Part shown: piece by piece, positions 1 through 8,622 of the stretch
Numbering within the stretch: position 1 is the stretch's first letter
How the letters are laid out: the number at the start of each line of letters is the position of its first letter
Source: Variovorax sp. YR216
GTDB lineage: Bacteria; Pseudomonadota; Gammaproteobacteria; Burkholderiales; Burkholderiaceae_C
NCBI RefSeq assembly: GCF_900107745.1
Contig: NZ_FNRO01000006.1
Coordinates: 1 to 64,000, forward strand
DNA: 64,000 bases
Direction of reading: 5' to 3'
Notes under the pieces: generated by a model
Databases searched by the model: none
What the model was told of the DNA's origin: nothing
Seen by the model: only the letters and a program-made list of their open reading frames with translations
Position numbers and translations under genes: made by a program

Positions 1-30
1 CGCCGCACTCGCCGCACTGGATTTGGCCAT
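1..30 (-). CDS. N-terminus of a leftward gene cut by the window edge
   Basis: An ATG on the minus strand at 28-30 opens a frame beginning MAKSSAASAA that runs off the left edge. An AGGAGA Shine-Dalgarno lies about 5 bases before the ATG, in the short gap after the permease stop at 43-45, so it is probably the next gene of the permease operon. Ten residues are too few to assign a family; a partner enzyme of amino-acid antiport (deiminase or decarboxylase) would fit but is only a guess. Confidence 0.5.
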   Translation of the reverse strand, partial: MAKSSAASAA

Positions 31-42
31 GTATGTCTCCTG

Positions 43-1464
43 TCAGATGGTGATGGCGCCCGTTGCCAGGCTGTAGATGCCGACGACCGCGCCGATGACG
101 GCGACGATGAAGACAATCCAGTCGATCGGCGTGAAAACCGGTTTGCCCTGCTCTCGGCGTGCCCAGATGTACAGGATCGTGCCCGGCGCATACAGCACCG
201 CGGACAGCAGGATGAACTTCAGGCCACCCGCGTAGATCATGAACACGGTGTAGACCACTGCCACCGCGGCGATGAAGAGATCCCGCCCCCGCTCCTGCGG
301 CCGCATTTCATAGCTCTCCCCCCGTTTGCAAAGCATGTAGCCATAGGCGGCAACAAAGAGGTACGGGATGAGCGACATCGCGCTCGTGAGATTCAGCATC
401 AACGCAAAGGCGTCCCGCGACCAGTAGGTCGTGATGACGATCAGCTGCACGATGATGTTCGTCAGCCACAGCGCATTGGCCGGCACCTTGTTGGCGTTCT
501 CGCGCGCAAACACCGAGGGCATGTCCCGCGTCTTCGCGGCCGTGAACAGCACTTCGGCGCAGATCAGCGACCAGGCCAGGTACGCGCCCAGCACCGAGAC
601 GATCAACCCTACGCTCACGAAGATTGCACCCCAAGGCCCGACCACCGCTTCGAGGACGCTGGCCATGGAGGGCTGTCGCATGCCCGCGACGTTCGCGCGC
701 GGCAGCACCGCGTAGGGCAGCATCGAGACGAGGACCATCAGCGCGGTGACGCTTACAAAACCCAGGATGGTCGCCTTGCCGACGTCCGAGCGCTCCTTGG
801 CAAAACGAGAGTACACGCTCGCGCCCTCGATACCCAAGAACACGAACACCGTGACCAACATCGTCGCTCGCACCTGGGCGAACAGCCCGCCCTCCAACCC
901 CGCGCCATAGAAGTTCAAGCGGAACAGGTCCATCTTGAACGCGAAGACGAGGATCACGATGAACACGATGATGGGTATCACCTTCGCAACCGTGACCACG
1001 CTGTTGATGAAAGCGGCCTGCTTGATGCCTCGCAGGATGGTGAAGTGAAACATCCAGATGCCCACTGAGGCGACCAGGATCGCAATGACGGTGTTGCCGT
1101 CGCCAAAGGCCGGGAAGAAGGCCCCGAGCGTGGATTTGATCAGCACCCAGTAGGAGACGTTGCCGATGCAGCTACCGATCCAGTAGCCGAAGGCCGAGAG
1201 AAAGCCGGGGTAGTCGCCAAAGCCGGCCTTCGCATAGGCGAAGACGCCGGCGTCAAGGTCGGGCTTGCGCTCGGCCAGCGCCTGGAAGACCCGCGCGAGC
1301 ATGTACATGCCCGTGCCAGCGATAAGCCACGCTATGACCGCGCCGAACGGTCCAGTCGCATTGGCAAAGGTCCGAGGGAGGGAAAATATTCCCGCGCCCA
1401 CCATCCCACCGACGACCATGGCAGTGAGCTGCACGCGGGACATCTTTTGATTTGTAGAGGCCAC
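43..1464 (-). CDS. APC-superfamily basic amino acid/polyamine antiporter
   Basis: A 473-residue inner-membrane protein with about 12 hydrophobic segments. The first segment carries the glycine-rich GGMVGAGIFSLP motif (about residues 19-30) typical of amino acid-polyamine-organocation carriers. Overall pattern and length match the arginine/ornithine (ArcD-like) and lysine antiporter group, which exchange an imported basic amino acid for its metabolic product. The start is a GTG at 1462-1464, preceded at 5 bases by GAGGAG; the next in-frame ATG (codon 8) has no comparable ribosome site. It lies 12 bases before a leftward gene that leaves the window. Substrate specificity cannot be read from sequence alone; family call is firm, arginine/ornithine is inference. 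Confidence 0.85.
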   Translation of the reverse strand: MASTNQKMSRVQLTAMVVGGMVGAGIFSLPRTFANATGPFGAVIAWLIAGTGMYMLARVFQALAERKPDLDAGVFAYAKAGFGDYPGFLSAFGYWIGSCIGNVSYWVLIKSTLGAFFPAFGDGNTVIAILVASVGIWMFHFTILRGIKQAAFINSVVTVAKVIPIIVFIVILVFAFKMDLFRLNFYGAGLEGGLFAQVRATMLVTVFVFLGIEGASVYSRFAKERSDVGKATILGFVSVTALMVLVSMLPYAVLPRANVAGMRQPSMASVLEAVVGPWGAIFVSVGLIVSVLGAYLAWSLICAEVLFTAAKTRDMPSVFARENANKVPANALWLTNIIVQLIVITTYWSRDAFALMLNLTSAMSLIPYLFVAAYGYMLCKRGESYEMRPQERGRDLFIAAVAVVYTVFMIYAGGLKFILLSAVLYAPGTILYIWARREQGKPVFTPIDWIVFIVAVIGAVVGIYSLATGAITI

Positions 1465-1978
1465 ATCGTCTCCTCAAAGCAGTCAGATGCGAGGCAAGGT
1501 GCAACCAGCTCACGCGGCCGGAAGTTCGGTACCGCTCCAAGCGGCGAGCCACTCCTTGTTGGCTTCAATTGCTACCGCTACGTGAAGCGGCAATTCCCAC
1601 TTTGTCCGCCGCACACTTCTACGTAAGGGTGCGCCGGATGGATCACACTCGGCCGCGGTCAAGTCCGGCTATGGCGTCCAAGGGGGCGCCTGCGAGCGAC
1701 GGCCCCGGCAAAGACCGATGTGATCCAAAGCGCTCGACCCCGCGTAGGGCTCAAACGAGCGATCGCTACTGAAGTTGCAACTCATGAGCCTTGCGACTGA
1801 ACATCGAGGGATTTGAGGATGCTGCGCACGCTATCCGCCCGCTTGGGGACATTCTGGTTTCTGGCCTTTCGGCCATCGTTCCACCAATATTCCCATTCCC
1901 TGCGCGCGCAGCTACAGTGCTGTCCTTCAGAGCCAATGCGCCCCAAGATTGTGCTCGTAGCATACGGAGCACGACGGC
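1465..1978. other. 514-base divergent intergenic region
   Basis: Gap between the leftward antiporter and the rightward mgtC-like gene. It holds a bulged dyad at 1567-1595 (AATTG-CTA-CCGCT, six-base loop, AGCGG-CAATT) that could fold as RNA or bind a regulator. A short frame at 1819-1989 overlaps the mgtC start and is discussed as a finding. I see no convincing protein gene, tRNA or classical riboswitch here. Confidence 0.5.
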
Positions 1979-2671
1979 ATGTACATTGAGGTCACCCTTG
2001 ACCTGCTGGCAGCGCTGACATTCGGCGCGCTGATTGGCTTGGAGCGACAGTGGCGACAGCGTTTCACGGGGATCGCGACGCATGCACTGGTGGCACTGGG
2101 CGCAGCCACTTTCGCGACTCTGCCGTTCCTCCTTGGCTCGGAAGACCAGGTGGTGCGGATGGTGGCGCCGGTCGTCACCGGCATTGGCTTCTTGGGAGCG
2201 GGCGTCATCATGCGCGACGGCCTCAGCGTGCGCGGGCTGAGCACCGCCGCGACCATCTGGTGCACCGGCGCAGTGGGCGTGATCGCCGGCAGCGGGTTCC
2301 CCGCCGCAGGCCTCATTGCCACGTTGTTGATCATTCTTTGCAACCTGACGCTGCCCCCGCTGGGCCGACTGATCTACCGCCACGCGCACATCGAACCGAG
2401 TGTCGAGCGCTACTACATGATCGAAGCGGTCACGCAGTCGCAGCAGGAAGCCCTGGTACGGGCCACGCTGCTGCAACGCCTGAATGCCAACGGACTCGCC
2501 CTGCAGAGCCTGGAAAGCCACGCGCTGAAGATCGGCGGGCAGGTCGAGGTGAACGCCGTGGTACTTGCGTCCCAGCAACAGGATAGCTTGCTGGAGACGC
2601 TGATCGGTGAACTGGCGCTGGCACCCTATGTCTCTGCGGTGAGCTGGTCGGTCAGCGAGGGGCCGCAATGA
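1979..2671 (+). CDS. mgtC: MgtC/SapB family membrane protein
   Basis: A 230-residue protein: hydrophobic N-terminal half with about five membrane segments, then a soluble ACT-like C-terminal part (about 150-225). Signature stretches of the family are visible: GALIGLERQWR at 16-26, GIGFLGAGVIM at 68-78 and GLSTAATIW at 86-94. MgtC proteins help bacteria cope with low magnesium and acid, in part by inhibiting the F1Fo ATP synthase; the longer form with a C-terminal domain is the classic type. It stands alone here, with no magnesium transporter (MgtA/MgtB) beside it. Start chosen because the next in-frame Met is far inside the membrane domain. Confidence 0.9.
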   Translation: MYIEVTLDLLAALTFGALIGLERQWRQRFTGIATHALVALGAATFATLPFLLGSEDQVVRMVAPVVTGIGFLGAGVIMRDGLSVRGLSTAATIWCTGAVGVIAGSGFPAAGLIATLLIILCNLTLPPLGRLIYRHAHIEPSVERYYMIEAVTQSQQEALVRATLLQRLNANGLALQSLESHALKIGGQVEVNAVVLASQQQDSLLETLIGELALAPYVSAVSWSVSEGPQ

Positions 2672-2706
2672 GGTGTGGACTTGACCCTGTTGCGCGGACG
2701 GGTTGG

Positions 2707-2723
2707 GACTTGATTCTCAAGTC
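2707..2723. repeat. Perfect 7-3-7 inverted repeat between convergent genes
   Basis: GACTTGA-TTC-TCAAGTC lies between the convergent mgtC-like and GAF genes. A second copy of the half site GGACTTGA occurs about 30 bases upstream. There is no T-run, so it is not a standard intrinsic terminator; role unknown. Confidence 0.4.
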
Positions 2724-2823
2724 GGGTCATGGGTGACGGTGCCGGCGCGCCCCTTCTTCACTAGGTCCGGTCGATGCCGCGCACTGGGGACTGCCGTTGA
2801 TAGCCTCGATCGCTCGAATTGAC

Positions 2824-3369
2824 TCAAACGCTATCCAACTTCGAAATGTCCAAGGAAGCTGCAGCCCCTTGTTCGGCCTCTCTCGCCGACAAGAAGACGG
2901 GTACGCAGATGCCCGACACCAATTCAATCAACTGCTCGTCGATTTGGTCGTAGGCGTGCCTGTGGGAGAGAAGATTGAGCGCTCCGACTACACCGCCCGC
3001 GCTCCAGATAGGAAGGTTGAGCACGGAATGCAGATCGCGCTCGATCAGCAGTTCCGCCTCGGAAAACACGGTGCGAATATCTTCCTCGTTGCTGCCGATG
3101 TAGGGCAACCCCTGTTCGAGCACCCGTGCCGACCAGGGGCCTTTGCCGGTCGCCTTGAAGCCGCCCAATGGACTGATGGTCTCGTCGCTTGAGAAGATGC
3201 GCCGCATGAGGCGTTGTTCCTTCAGGAACACCAGTCCCGTCAAGAGGCGGTAACCGAAGACCGATTCGGCCAGGCGCGAGATCTCGGACCACTGCGCCTC
3301 GGCGCTTTCGGCTCTCCCCAGCGCATGCGCTGCCTGAGCGAGGCGCTTCAGTTTCTGCTCGTGCGTCAT
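2824..3369 (-). CDS. Stand-alone GAF-domain protein
   Basis: 181 residues, essentially one GAF domain: conserved FGYRLLTGLVF near 37-47, PWSARVLEQGLPYIG near 76-90 and the terminal strand GGVVGALNLLSHR. GAF domains bind small ligands such as cyclic nucleotides, haem or aromatic compounds; no output domain is attached. Its ATG (3367-3369) overlaps the TGA of the upstream transporter gene as ATGA, so it is translationally coupled to the MFS-amidohydrolase operon. That coupling suggests it senses or binds the transported or hydrolysed compound, though stand-alone GAF proteins may also be enzymes (methionine sulfoxide reductase fRMsr type); I do not see the fRMsr cysteine set, so a binding role is more likely. 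Confidence 0.7.
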   Translation of the reverse strand: MTHEQKLKRLAQAAHALGRAESAEAQWSEISRLAESVFGYRLLTGLVFLKEQRLMRRIFSSDETISPLGGFKATGKGPWSARVLEQGLPYIGSNEEDIRTVFSEAELLIERDLHSVLNLPIWSAGGVVGALNLLSHRHAYDQIDEQLIELVSGICVPVFLSAREAEQGAAASLDISKLDSV

Positions 3370-4727
3370 TCGTTGATGCTTTCCAAGGTCACGCCTTGCG
3401 TGTTCTTGCCGAAGAACAAGATGCCCGTGCCGCCGACGAAGAGTACTGCGGTGATCAGCAGGAACACCCCGCCAAAACCAAGCACCGGGTAGGCTGCGCC
3501 GACGATCGTGGGCGATGCAATCGAGCCGATGCGGGCGAGAGCCGACGCCGTGCCCATGCCGGTGGCGCGGATGGAGGTGGGGTAGACCTCCGCCGTGTAG
3601 GTGTACTGGCCGGCGATCACGCCGTTCATGCCGAAGGACAGCAGCATGCTGTAGAGAACGATGTCCGTGTCGCTCGCGGCGAAGGCGAGTCCCAGTGCGG
3701 CGAGGCACGCTACGGCCATATAAGCCAGGATGGTGTACTTGCGGCCGATCTTGTCGTTCAGGTAGGCGGCCGAATAGTAGCCAGGGATTTGCGCCAGATA
3801 GATGAGGATGGTGAACGAGAAGCTCTTTGTGACGGTAAAGCCCTTGCTGACGAGCAGGCTGGGAATCCAGACAAGGAACGCGTAGTAGCAGAAGATGACG
3901 GCGATCCAGAAGACCCAGACCACGATGGTGGTGCTGCGGTACTGCGGCGTGAACAGCAGAGCCAGCCCGCCGAAGAAGCTCTTGCGCTCGATGGGTCCCT
4001 CAGGCGCGGTGTGTTCGCGCGATTTTTCCGGCGTCGGCAAGGATCGGCCGGGGGAGTCCTTCACCTGGGCTTCGATGGCATCGCACACGCGCGCCGCTTC
4101 GTCGTGGCGGCCGATCTGCTCGAGCCAGCGCGGAGATTCGAACAATGAGCGCCGCATCCACAGCAGGAACACCACTGGCAGTGCCGCGATGACCATCAGA
4201 TAGCGCCAGCCGCTGGGGCCCGTCGGGACGACGAAATAGCCCAGCAGCGCGGAAAGAACGAAGCCGAACGAAAAGAAGCCCGCCAGCGCGCCCGTGAAGC
4301 GGCCGCGATAGCGGCTGCTGACGAATTCGGTCAGATACGGTGCGACGATGGCGCCCTCGGCCCCCATGCCCACGCCTGCGATCATGCGCAGGGCGTAGAA
4401 CTCATGGAAGTTCGTCGCGAAGGCGTTGACGAATGTGGCAACGCAGAACAGCACCAGCGACCACATCATCACCACCTTGCGGCCGAAACGGTCGCCAAGC
4501 AGTCCCGACAGCAAGGCGCCCACCAGGAAACCGACGTAGGTGCTGCTGGCGATCCAGCCGGCTTGGCCGCCGGTCAATCCCCATTGCTCGCGCAGGGACG
4601 GCAGGATGAAGGCGATGATGCCTGCATCCAGTGCTTCAAAGGCAAGACCCAGGCCGCCAATGATGAGAAGTTTGAAGTGAAAGCGGCTGAACGGCAGCCG
4701 CTCGAGGCGGTCCGAGATGGTGTACAT
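3366..4727 (-). CDS. MFS transporter, aromatic-acid/organic-acid type
   Basis: 453 residues with 12 predicted membrane helices. The MFS signature between helices 2 and 3 reads GDRFGRKV (about 78-85), and a central cytosolic loop lies around residues 195-240. The sequence resembles the 4-hydroxybenzoate/benzoate (AAHS) and related metabolite:H+ symporters. ATG preceded by GGAG at about 7 bases. It is the middle gene of a leftward operon: amidohydrolase upstream (gap 33 bases) and GAF protein downstream (overlapping). Context suggests import of the amidohydrolase substrate. Substrate itself unknown. Confidence 0.85.
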   Translation of the reverse strand: MYTISDRLERLPFSRFHFKLLIIGGLGLAFEALDAGIIAFILPSLREQWGLTGGQAGWIASSTYVGFLVGALLSGLLGDRFGRKVVMMWSLVLFCVATFVNAFATNFHEFYALRMIAGVGMGAEGAIVAPYLTEFVSSRYRGRFTGALAGFFSFGFVLSALLGYFVVPTGPSGWRYLMVIAALPVVFLLWMRRSLFESPRWLEQIGRHDEAARVCDAIEAQVKDSPGRSLPTPEKSREHTAPEGPIERKSFFGGLALLFTPQYRSTTIVVWVFWIAVIFCYYAFLVWIPSLLVSKGFTVTKSFSFTILIYLAQIPGYYSAAYLNDKIGRKYTILAYMAVACLAALGLAFAASDTDIVLYSMLLSFGMNGVIAGQYTYTAEVYPTSIRATGMGTASALARIGSIASPTIVGAAYPVLGFGGVFLLITAVLFVGGTGILFFGKNTQGVTLESINE

Positions 4728-4760
4728 GGCGTGCTCCGGAGGACGGTGGAAGGATGTCGT

Positions 4761-5996
4761 TCAAAGGCGGTTCGCGTGGATGACGCCGTCTTGCATGACG
4801 AGCCGCATGGCCGTGTCGTGCCGGGTCAGCAATGCGATGTCATCGAGCGGATTGCCGTCGATCAACAGCAGGTCGGCATAGGCCTGCTCGACGACCTCTC
4901 CCAGGCGTCCCGTCTGATTCAGGATCTCGGCGCCGACCAGCGTCGCCTGCTGGATCGTCTTGGCATTGCCAAGGACCTTGGCGCGCAGCAGCAGTTCTTC
5001 GGACTGCAGATCGTGCGTTTCGCCCAGCAAGTCGGAGCCGTAGCCCATCTTCACGCCCACCTGATCGAGCACCTTCAGTGCTTCGAGACCGTTGGTACGC
5101 ACGCCAGCGATCTTGCGCACCGATTCAGGGGGCAGCCCGTACTTGGGGCCGTCGTTCGCAAGGCCCTCGTAGGTGATGAGCGTGGGCACCATGTAGGCAC
5201 CCATCTCTTTCATCAGTTGTGCTGTTGCCTCGTCCACCAGGTTGCCGTGCTCGATGGTACGCACGCCGCACCGAATGGCGCGCGCGATGGCCCGGGGGGT
5301 ATAGGCGTGGGCCATGACGTAGGTGTTGGCATTGCCCGCTTCCTCCACGATGGCGCGCAGCTCGGCTTCGGAGAACCCCAGGTTGATGATCGGATCATTG
5401 GGCGACGCTACGCCGCCCGAGGCCATGACCTTGATCTGCGATGCACCCTTGAGGATTTCCTCGCGCACCGCCAGGCGGCAGGCATCGACGCCGTCGACCA
5501 CGCGGGCAATGTTCCCGAGCTTGTAGGCGCATGCGCAGGGATCTTCCAGGATGTCATTGCGGGCACGGAAGTCGCCGTGCCCACCGGTCTGCGACAGGGC
5601 TTTGCCGGCGCAGAACAGGCGAGGCCCGACGACCTGGCGTGTTCTGACCGCCTCGGCCAGCGCCCAGTCGGCGCCCCCGGCATCGCGCACCGAGGTGAAC
5701 CCGCGGTCCAGCATGCCCTTCATGATGGGCAGTGCGCGAAGCAGCGCCAGCGCGTTGGGCATGCGGGCGACGGCGCCCAGATTGAAGGACGAAGCCATCA
5801 CGTGCACGTGACAGTCGATCAGGCCCGGCATCAGGGTCATGCCCCTGGCGTCGATTTCCAGTGCGCCTTCGCAGGTCAGATTGGCCCCGCCGATCTTCTC
5901 GATCACGCCGTCCTTGATCAGGACAGCATGAGTAAAATGCAACTCAAGATTTCGGGTGTCGAGAATCTTGGCATTACGAATGAGGGTTGGTCGCAT
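4761..5996 (-). CDS. Metal-dependent amidohydrolase (prolidase/imidazolonepropionase-like)
   Basis: 411 residues, a TIM-barrel amidohydrolase. Visible metal ligands are HxH at H63/H65 (GLIDCHVHV), the lysine of IKVMASGGVAS, His in HAYTPRAI, His in IEHGN and the Asp of GYGSDLLG, a full binuclear-site set. Closest in style to bacterial Xaa-Pro-dipeptidase/aryl-amide hydrolases of COG1228. It hydrolyses an amide, ester or ring bond; with an adjacent MFS importer the substrate is probably taken up from outside. I use the ATG at 5994-5996 because the conserved core starts there; an upstream ATG at 6039-6041 would add 15 residues, and neither has a strong Shine-Dalgarno. Divergent LysR gene at 6127 is the likely regulator. 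Confidence 0.85.
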   Translation of the reverse strand: MRPTLIRNAKILDTRNLELHFTHAVLIKDGVIEKIGGANLTCEGALEIDARGMTLMPGLIDCHVHVMASSFNLGAVARMPNALALLRALPIMKGMLDRGFTSVRDAGGADWALAEAVRTRQVVGPRLFCAGKALSQTGGHGDFRARNDILEDPCACAYKLGNIARVVDGVDACRLAVREEILKGASQIKVMASGGVASPNDPIINLGFSEAELRAIVEEAGNANTYVMAHAYTPRAIARAIRCGVRTIEHGNLVDEATAQLMKEMGAYMVPTLITYEGLANDGPKYGLPPESVRKIAGVRTNGLEALKVLDQVGVKMGYGSDLLGETHDLQSEELLLRAKVLGNAKTIQQATLVGAEILNQTGRLGEVVEQAYADLLLIDGNPLDDIALLTRHDTAMRLVMQDGVIHANRL

Positions 5997-6112
5997 AGCT
6001 GTCTGGCGCGCAATACGCAGCCTTCGTTGTCTCCGTGACATGAAATTTAGCGGTCCAGGCGAAAGCCGCCTTCGCTTTTTTGGGACAACTCGGTGCTAGT
6101 TACTTCTATCCT

Positions 6113-6129
6113 CATGAGTAATACTCATG
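6113..6129. promoter_or_regulatory. Candidate LysR operator overlapping the regulator start
   Basis: Perfect 7-3-7 dyad CATGAGT-AAT-ACTCATG in the divergent gap between the amidohydrolase and the LysR gene. It includes the regulator's first ATG (6127-6129). LysR-family regulators typically bind such dyads in divergent promoters and repress themselves. Confidence 0.5.
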
Positions 6130-7122
6130 GGTGTCATGCGCAGACGTTGCCCCACCATCTCCGAGCTGAATGCCTTCGTCGTGTCGGCGCGCCATGCGTC
6201 GTTCTCAAAGGCCGCCAAGGAACTGTTCGTGACGCAAAGTGCCATCAGCAGGCACATCGCGGAGCTTGAGGGCTACCTTGGACATCCGCTTTTCATCCGC
6301 TCCCGAAACGGCCTGGCGCTGACGCATATCGGCGAAACCTACCTCAAGCAGGTGCGCTCAGCCCTGCAAGCGCTGGAGGGCGCCACCACACAAGTGATGT
6401 CGACGGCGAAGCACACGCACCTCCTCAATTTGTCAGTGGCGCCCACTTTCGCGGCCAACTGGCTGCTCTGCAGGCTGGAGACATTCAGGTCGCTCAATGC
6501 GGACATCTCCATCAACTTCGTGCGCTATCACACCATCGACAGCGTGGAGGCCAGTCCCGACCACGATGCATCCATCCAATATGGCTATGGCGACTGGGCG
6601 ATTGCAGAGGCTACCTACCTCATCGGCAAGGAGACCAGCGTCGTCTGTTCACCCAGGTACCGGGACCGGTTCAAGATCAAGCATCTGGCCGACCTCAAGG
6701 ACTGCACACTGCTGCAGCACAATGAAATTCCTTTGGCCTGGGAGGACTGGTTCATCGCCTATGCCGGCGAGCACAAGAGTGCTCGCATCGGCCCTGGATT
6801 CAATCTCTTCAATCTGGTCATCCAGGCCGCAGTGTCCGGAATGGGTGTTGCACTGGTGCCTTCCTGCTTGGTGGACGAGGCGCTGGCCAGCGGGCAATTG
6901 ATCGAGCCCTTCGAACAGCGCTTCGAGAGCTCCCTGGGCTACTATCTTTGCGCGCCCAATCGACGCAGTGACATGGAGAGTTACGAGAGGTTCGGGGAAT
7001 GGCTACACCACGAGTGCCGACACACCGATGAGGCCCGCAAGCCCCTCGCCGAAGAGGAACTGCGAGAGAGGCAACAATGCCGGTATTGTCAGCATTCCCG
7101 AGGACGAAAAGCATCGGCATAG
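6127..7122 (+). CDS. LysR-family transcriptional regulator (GcvA-like)
   Basis: 331 residues: N-terminal winged helix-turn-helix (about 10-68, with FSKAAKELFVTQSAISRHIAELE) and a C-terminal substrate-binding domain of the GcvA group. Divergent from the amidohydrolase-MFS-GAF operon, which it most likely controls. The annotated ATG lies inside a perfect palindrome; the ATG at 6136 (three codons later, MRRRCPTISELNAF) is an equally plausible start. The C-terminal 35 residues are charged and not part of the usual fold. Ligand unknown, presumably the compound handled by the operon. Confidence 0.9.
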   Translation: MGVMRRRCPTISELNAFVVSARHASFSKAAKELFVTQSAISRHIAELEGYLGHPLFIRSRNGLALTHIGETYLKQVRSALQALEGATTQVMSTAKHTHLLNLSVAPTFAANWLLCRLETFRSLNADISINFVRYHTIDSVEASPDHDASIQYGYGDWAIAEATYLIGKETSVVCSPRYRDRFKIKHLADLKDCTLLQHNEIPLAWEDWFIAYAGEHKSARIGPGFNLFNLVIQAAVSGMGVALVPSCLVDEALASGQLIEPFEQRFESSLGYYLCAPNRRSDMESYERFGEWLHHECRHTDEARKPLAEEELRERQQCRYCQHSRGRKASA

Positions 7123-7295
7123 CATCAATGCTTCTCGGGCCAAAAGTTGGCCTGGCGCTTCTCGATCATCATCAGCATGCTCGCGAAAGCAAACAATTCG
7201 CCCAGCGCGAGCCAGGGGAAGGAATGCAATGAGGCCAGGATTGCGCCTTGGTGCGCACCGCCAACCGAACCATCGCACTTCCTGAGAGATCTCCC

Positions 7296-8600
7296 ATGCC
7301 GCTTCTCCGCACGCTTCTTGCGCGAATCACATTGGTGGTGGTCGCCGGCATGGTGATCGCGCAGGCGCTGACCTTCATGGCGATCCGCTACGAACGCGGA
7401 CAGGCGATGCAGTCGCTGATGATCAGCGGTGTCGAGCGCGACATCGCCAGCTCGATTGCCGTGCTGGACCGGCTGCCTGCCGCCGAGCGGCCGGAGTGGC
7501 TGGACCGCCTCGAACGCCCCAACTTCCGCTTTGCGCTGGCCGGCGACGTCGATACGTCCGCGCCCGCTTCCGGGGCGCTGCGCCAGTTCGTCGACGTGAT
7601 CGCGGCCGCGCTCAAGCCCTATCCGGTGCTCGCCGTGGGGCAGGTGCCGTCGATGCGGGAAGCGGTGCGCATGCAGGTGCGGCTGAGCGACGGCAGCAGC
7701 GTCTACCTGCTCGCGCGGCGGGTGCCGATGCCGGTGTCGGAATGGGTGATCTGGCTGCTGCTGGCGCAACTGCTGGTGCTGGGGCTTTGCGCCTTCCAGG
7801 CCGCGCGCCTCGTGACGCGGCCGCTGAAGCGCCTGGGCGATGCCGCCGATGCCTTGGGCCCCGACCTGCGCCCCCAGGTGGTCGACGAGAGCGGCCCGGT
7901 CGAGGTGGCGCGCACCGCGCGTGCCTTCAACGCGATGCAGCGGCGCATCGCGGGCTATGTGCAGGAGCGGATCCAGATCCTCGCGGCCGTATCGCATGAC
8001 CTGCAGACACCGATCACCCGCATGCGGCTTCGCGTCGACCTGATGGACGACGACTTGCCCGAGCGCGACAAATTCCGGCAGGACCTCGAGTCCATGCGCA
8101 GCCTCGTGCAGGAGGGCGTGAGCTACGCGCGAACGCTCCAGGGCAGCACCGAGGCCGAGCGCCGCGTGGATGCCGGGGCGCTGATCCAGAGCATCGTCAA
8201 CGACTACGCCGACACCGGCCAGCCGGTGACGTTGGGCGGCGATGCGGGCGAACCCATCTCGTCGCGTCCCAATGCACTGCGGCGCGTCGTCGCCAATCTG
8301 GTGGACAACGCGCTCAAGTTCGGCACGAAGGTGGAAGTGCACCTGTCGCGCATCGAAACGGCGGGCGGTGCGCAACTGCACATCGCGGTGCTCGACGACG
8401 GCCCGGGCATTCCGCCGGACCAGCTCGAGGCGGTGCTGCAACCGTTCTATCGCGTCGAAGGCTCGCGCAGCCGCGAGACCGGCGGCACCGGACTGGGCCT
8501 GGCCATCGCGCACCAGCTCACGCTGTCGATGGGCGGCCAGCTCGTGCTGGGCAACCGCCCCGAAGGCGGGCTGGAGGCGGTGCTGCGCCTGCCCGTCTGA
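7296..8600 (+). CDS. Two-component sensor histidine kinase
   Basis: 434 residues. An N-terminal membrane helix, a periplasmic sensor of about 120 residues and a second helix (about 148-168) are followed by HAMP, the dimerisation box with phospho-acceptor His about 234 (AVSHDLQTPITR), N box (NLVDNALKFG), and G boxes DDGPGIP and GGTGLGLAIAHQL. It autophosphorylates and passes phosphate to the regulator encoded 22 bases downstream. The start ATG at 7296 follows GAGAG; the frame remains open upstream but begins with a non-conserved stretch. Signal unknown; EnvZ/OmpR-like architecture. Confidence 0.92.
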   Translation: MPLLRTLLARITLVVVAGMVIAQALTFMAIRYERGQAMQSLMISGVERDIASSIAVLDRLPAAERPEWLDRLERPNFRFALAGDVDTSAPASGALRQFVDVIAAALKPYPVLAVGQVPSMREAVRMQVRLSDGSSVYLLARRVPMPVSEWVIWLLLAQLLVLGLCAFQAARLVTRPLKRLGDAADALGPDLRPQVVDESGPVEVARTARAFNAMQRRIAGYVQERIQILAAVSHDLQTPITRMRLRVDLMDDDLPERDKFRQDLESMRSLVQEGVSYARTLQGSTEAERRVDAGALIQSIVNDYADTGQPVTLGGDAGEPISSRPNALRRVVANLVDNALKFGTKVEVHLSRIETAGGAQLHIAVLDDGPGIPPDQLEAVLQPFYRVEGSRSRETGGTGLGLAIAHQLTLSMGGQLVLGNRPEGGLEAVLRLPV

Positions 8601-8622
8601 ACCTGATTCCTGGAGATTCCCC

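Noticed and set aside
1569..1772. A 67-codon frame between the antiporter and mgtC genes
   Set aside because: No ribosome site, basic low-complexity composition and it overlaps the bulged dyad; treated as non-coding.
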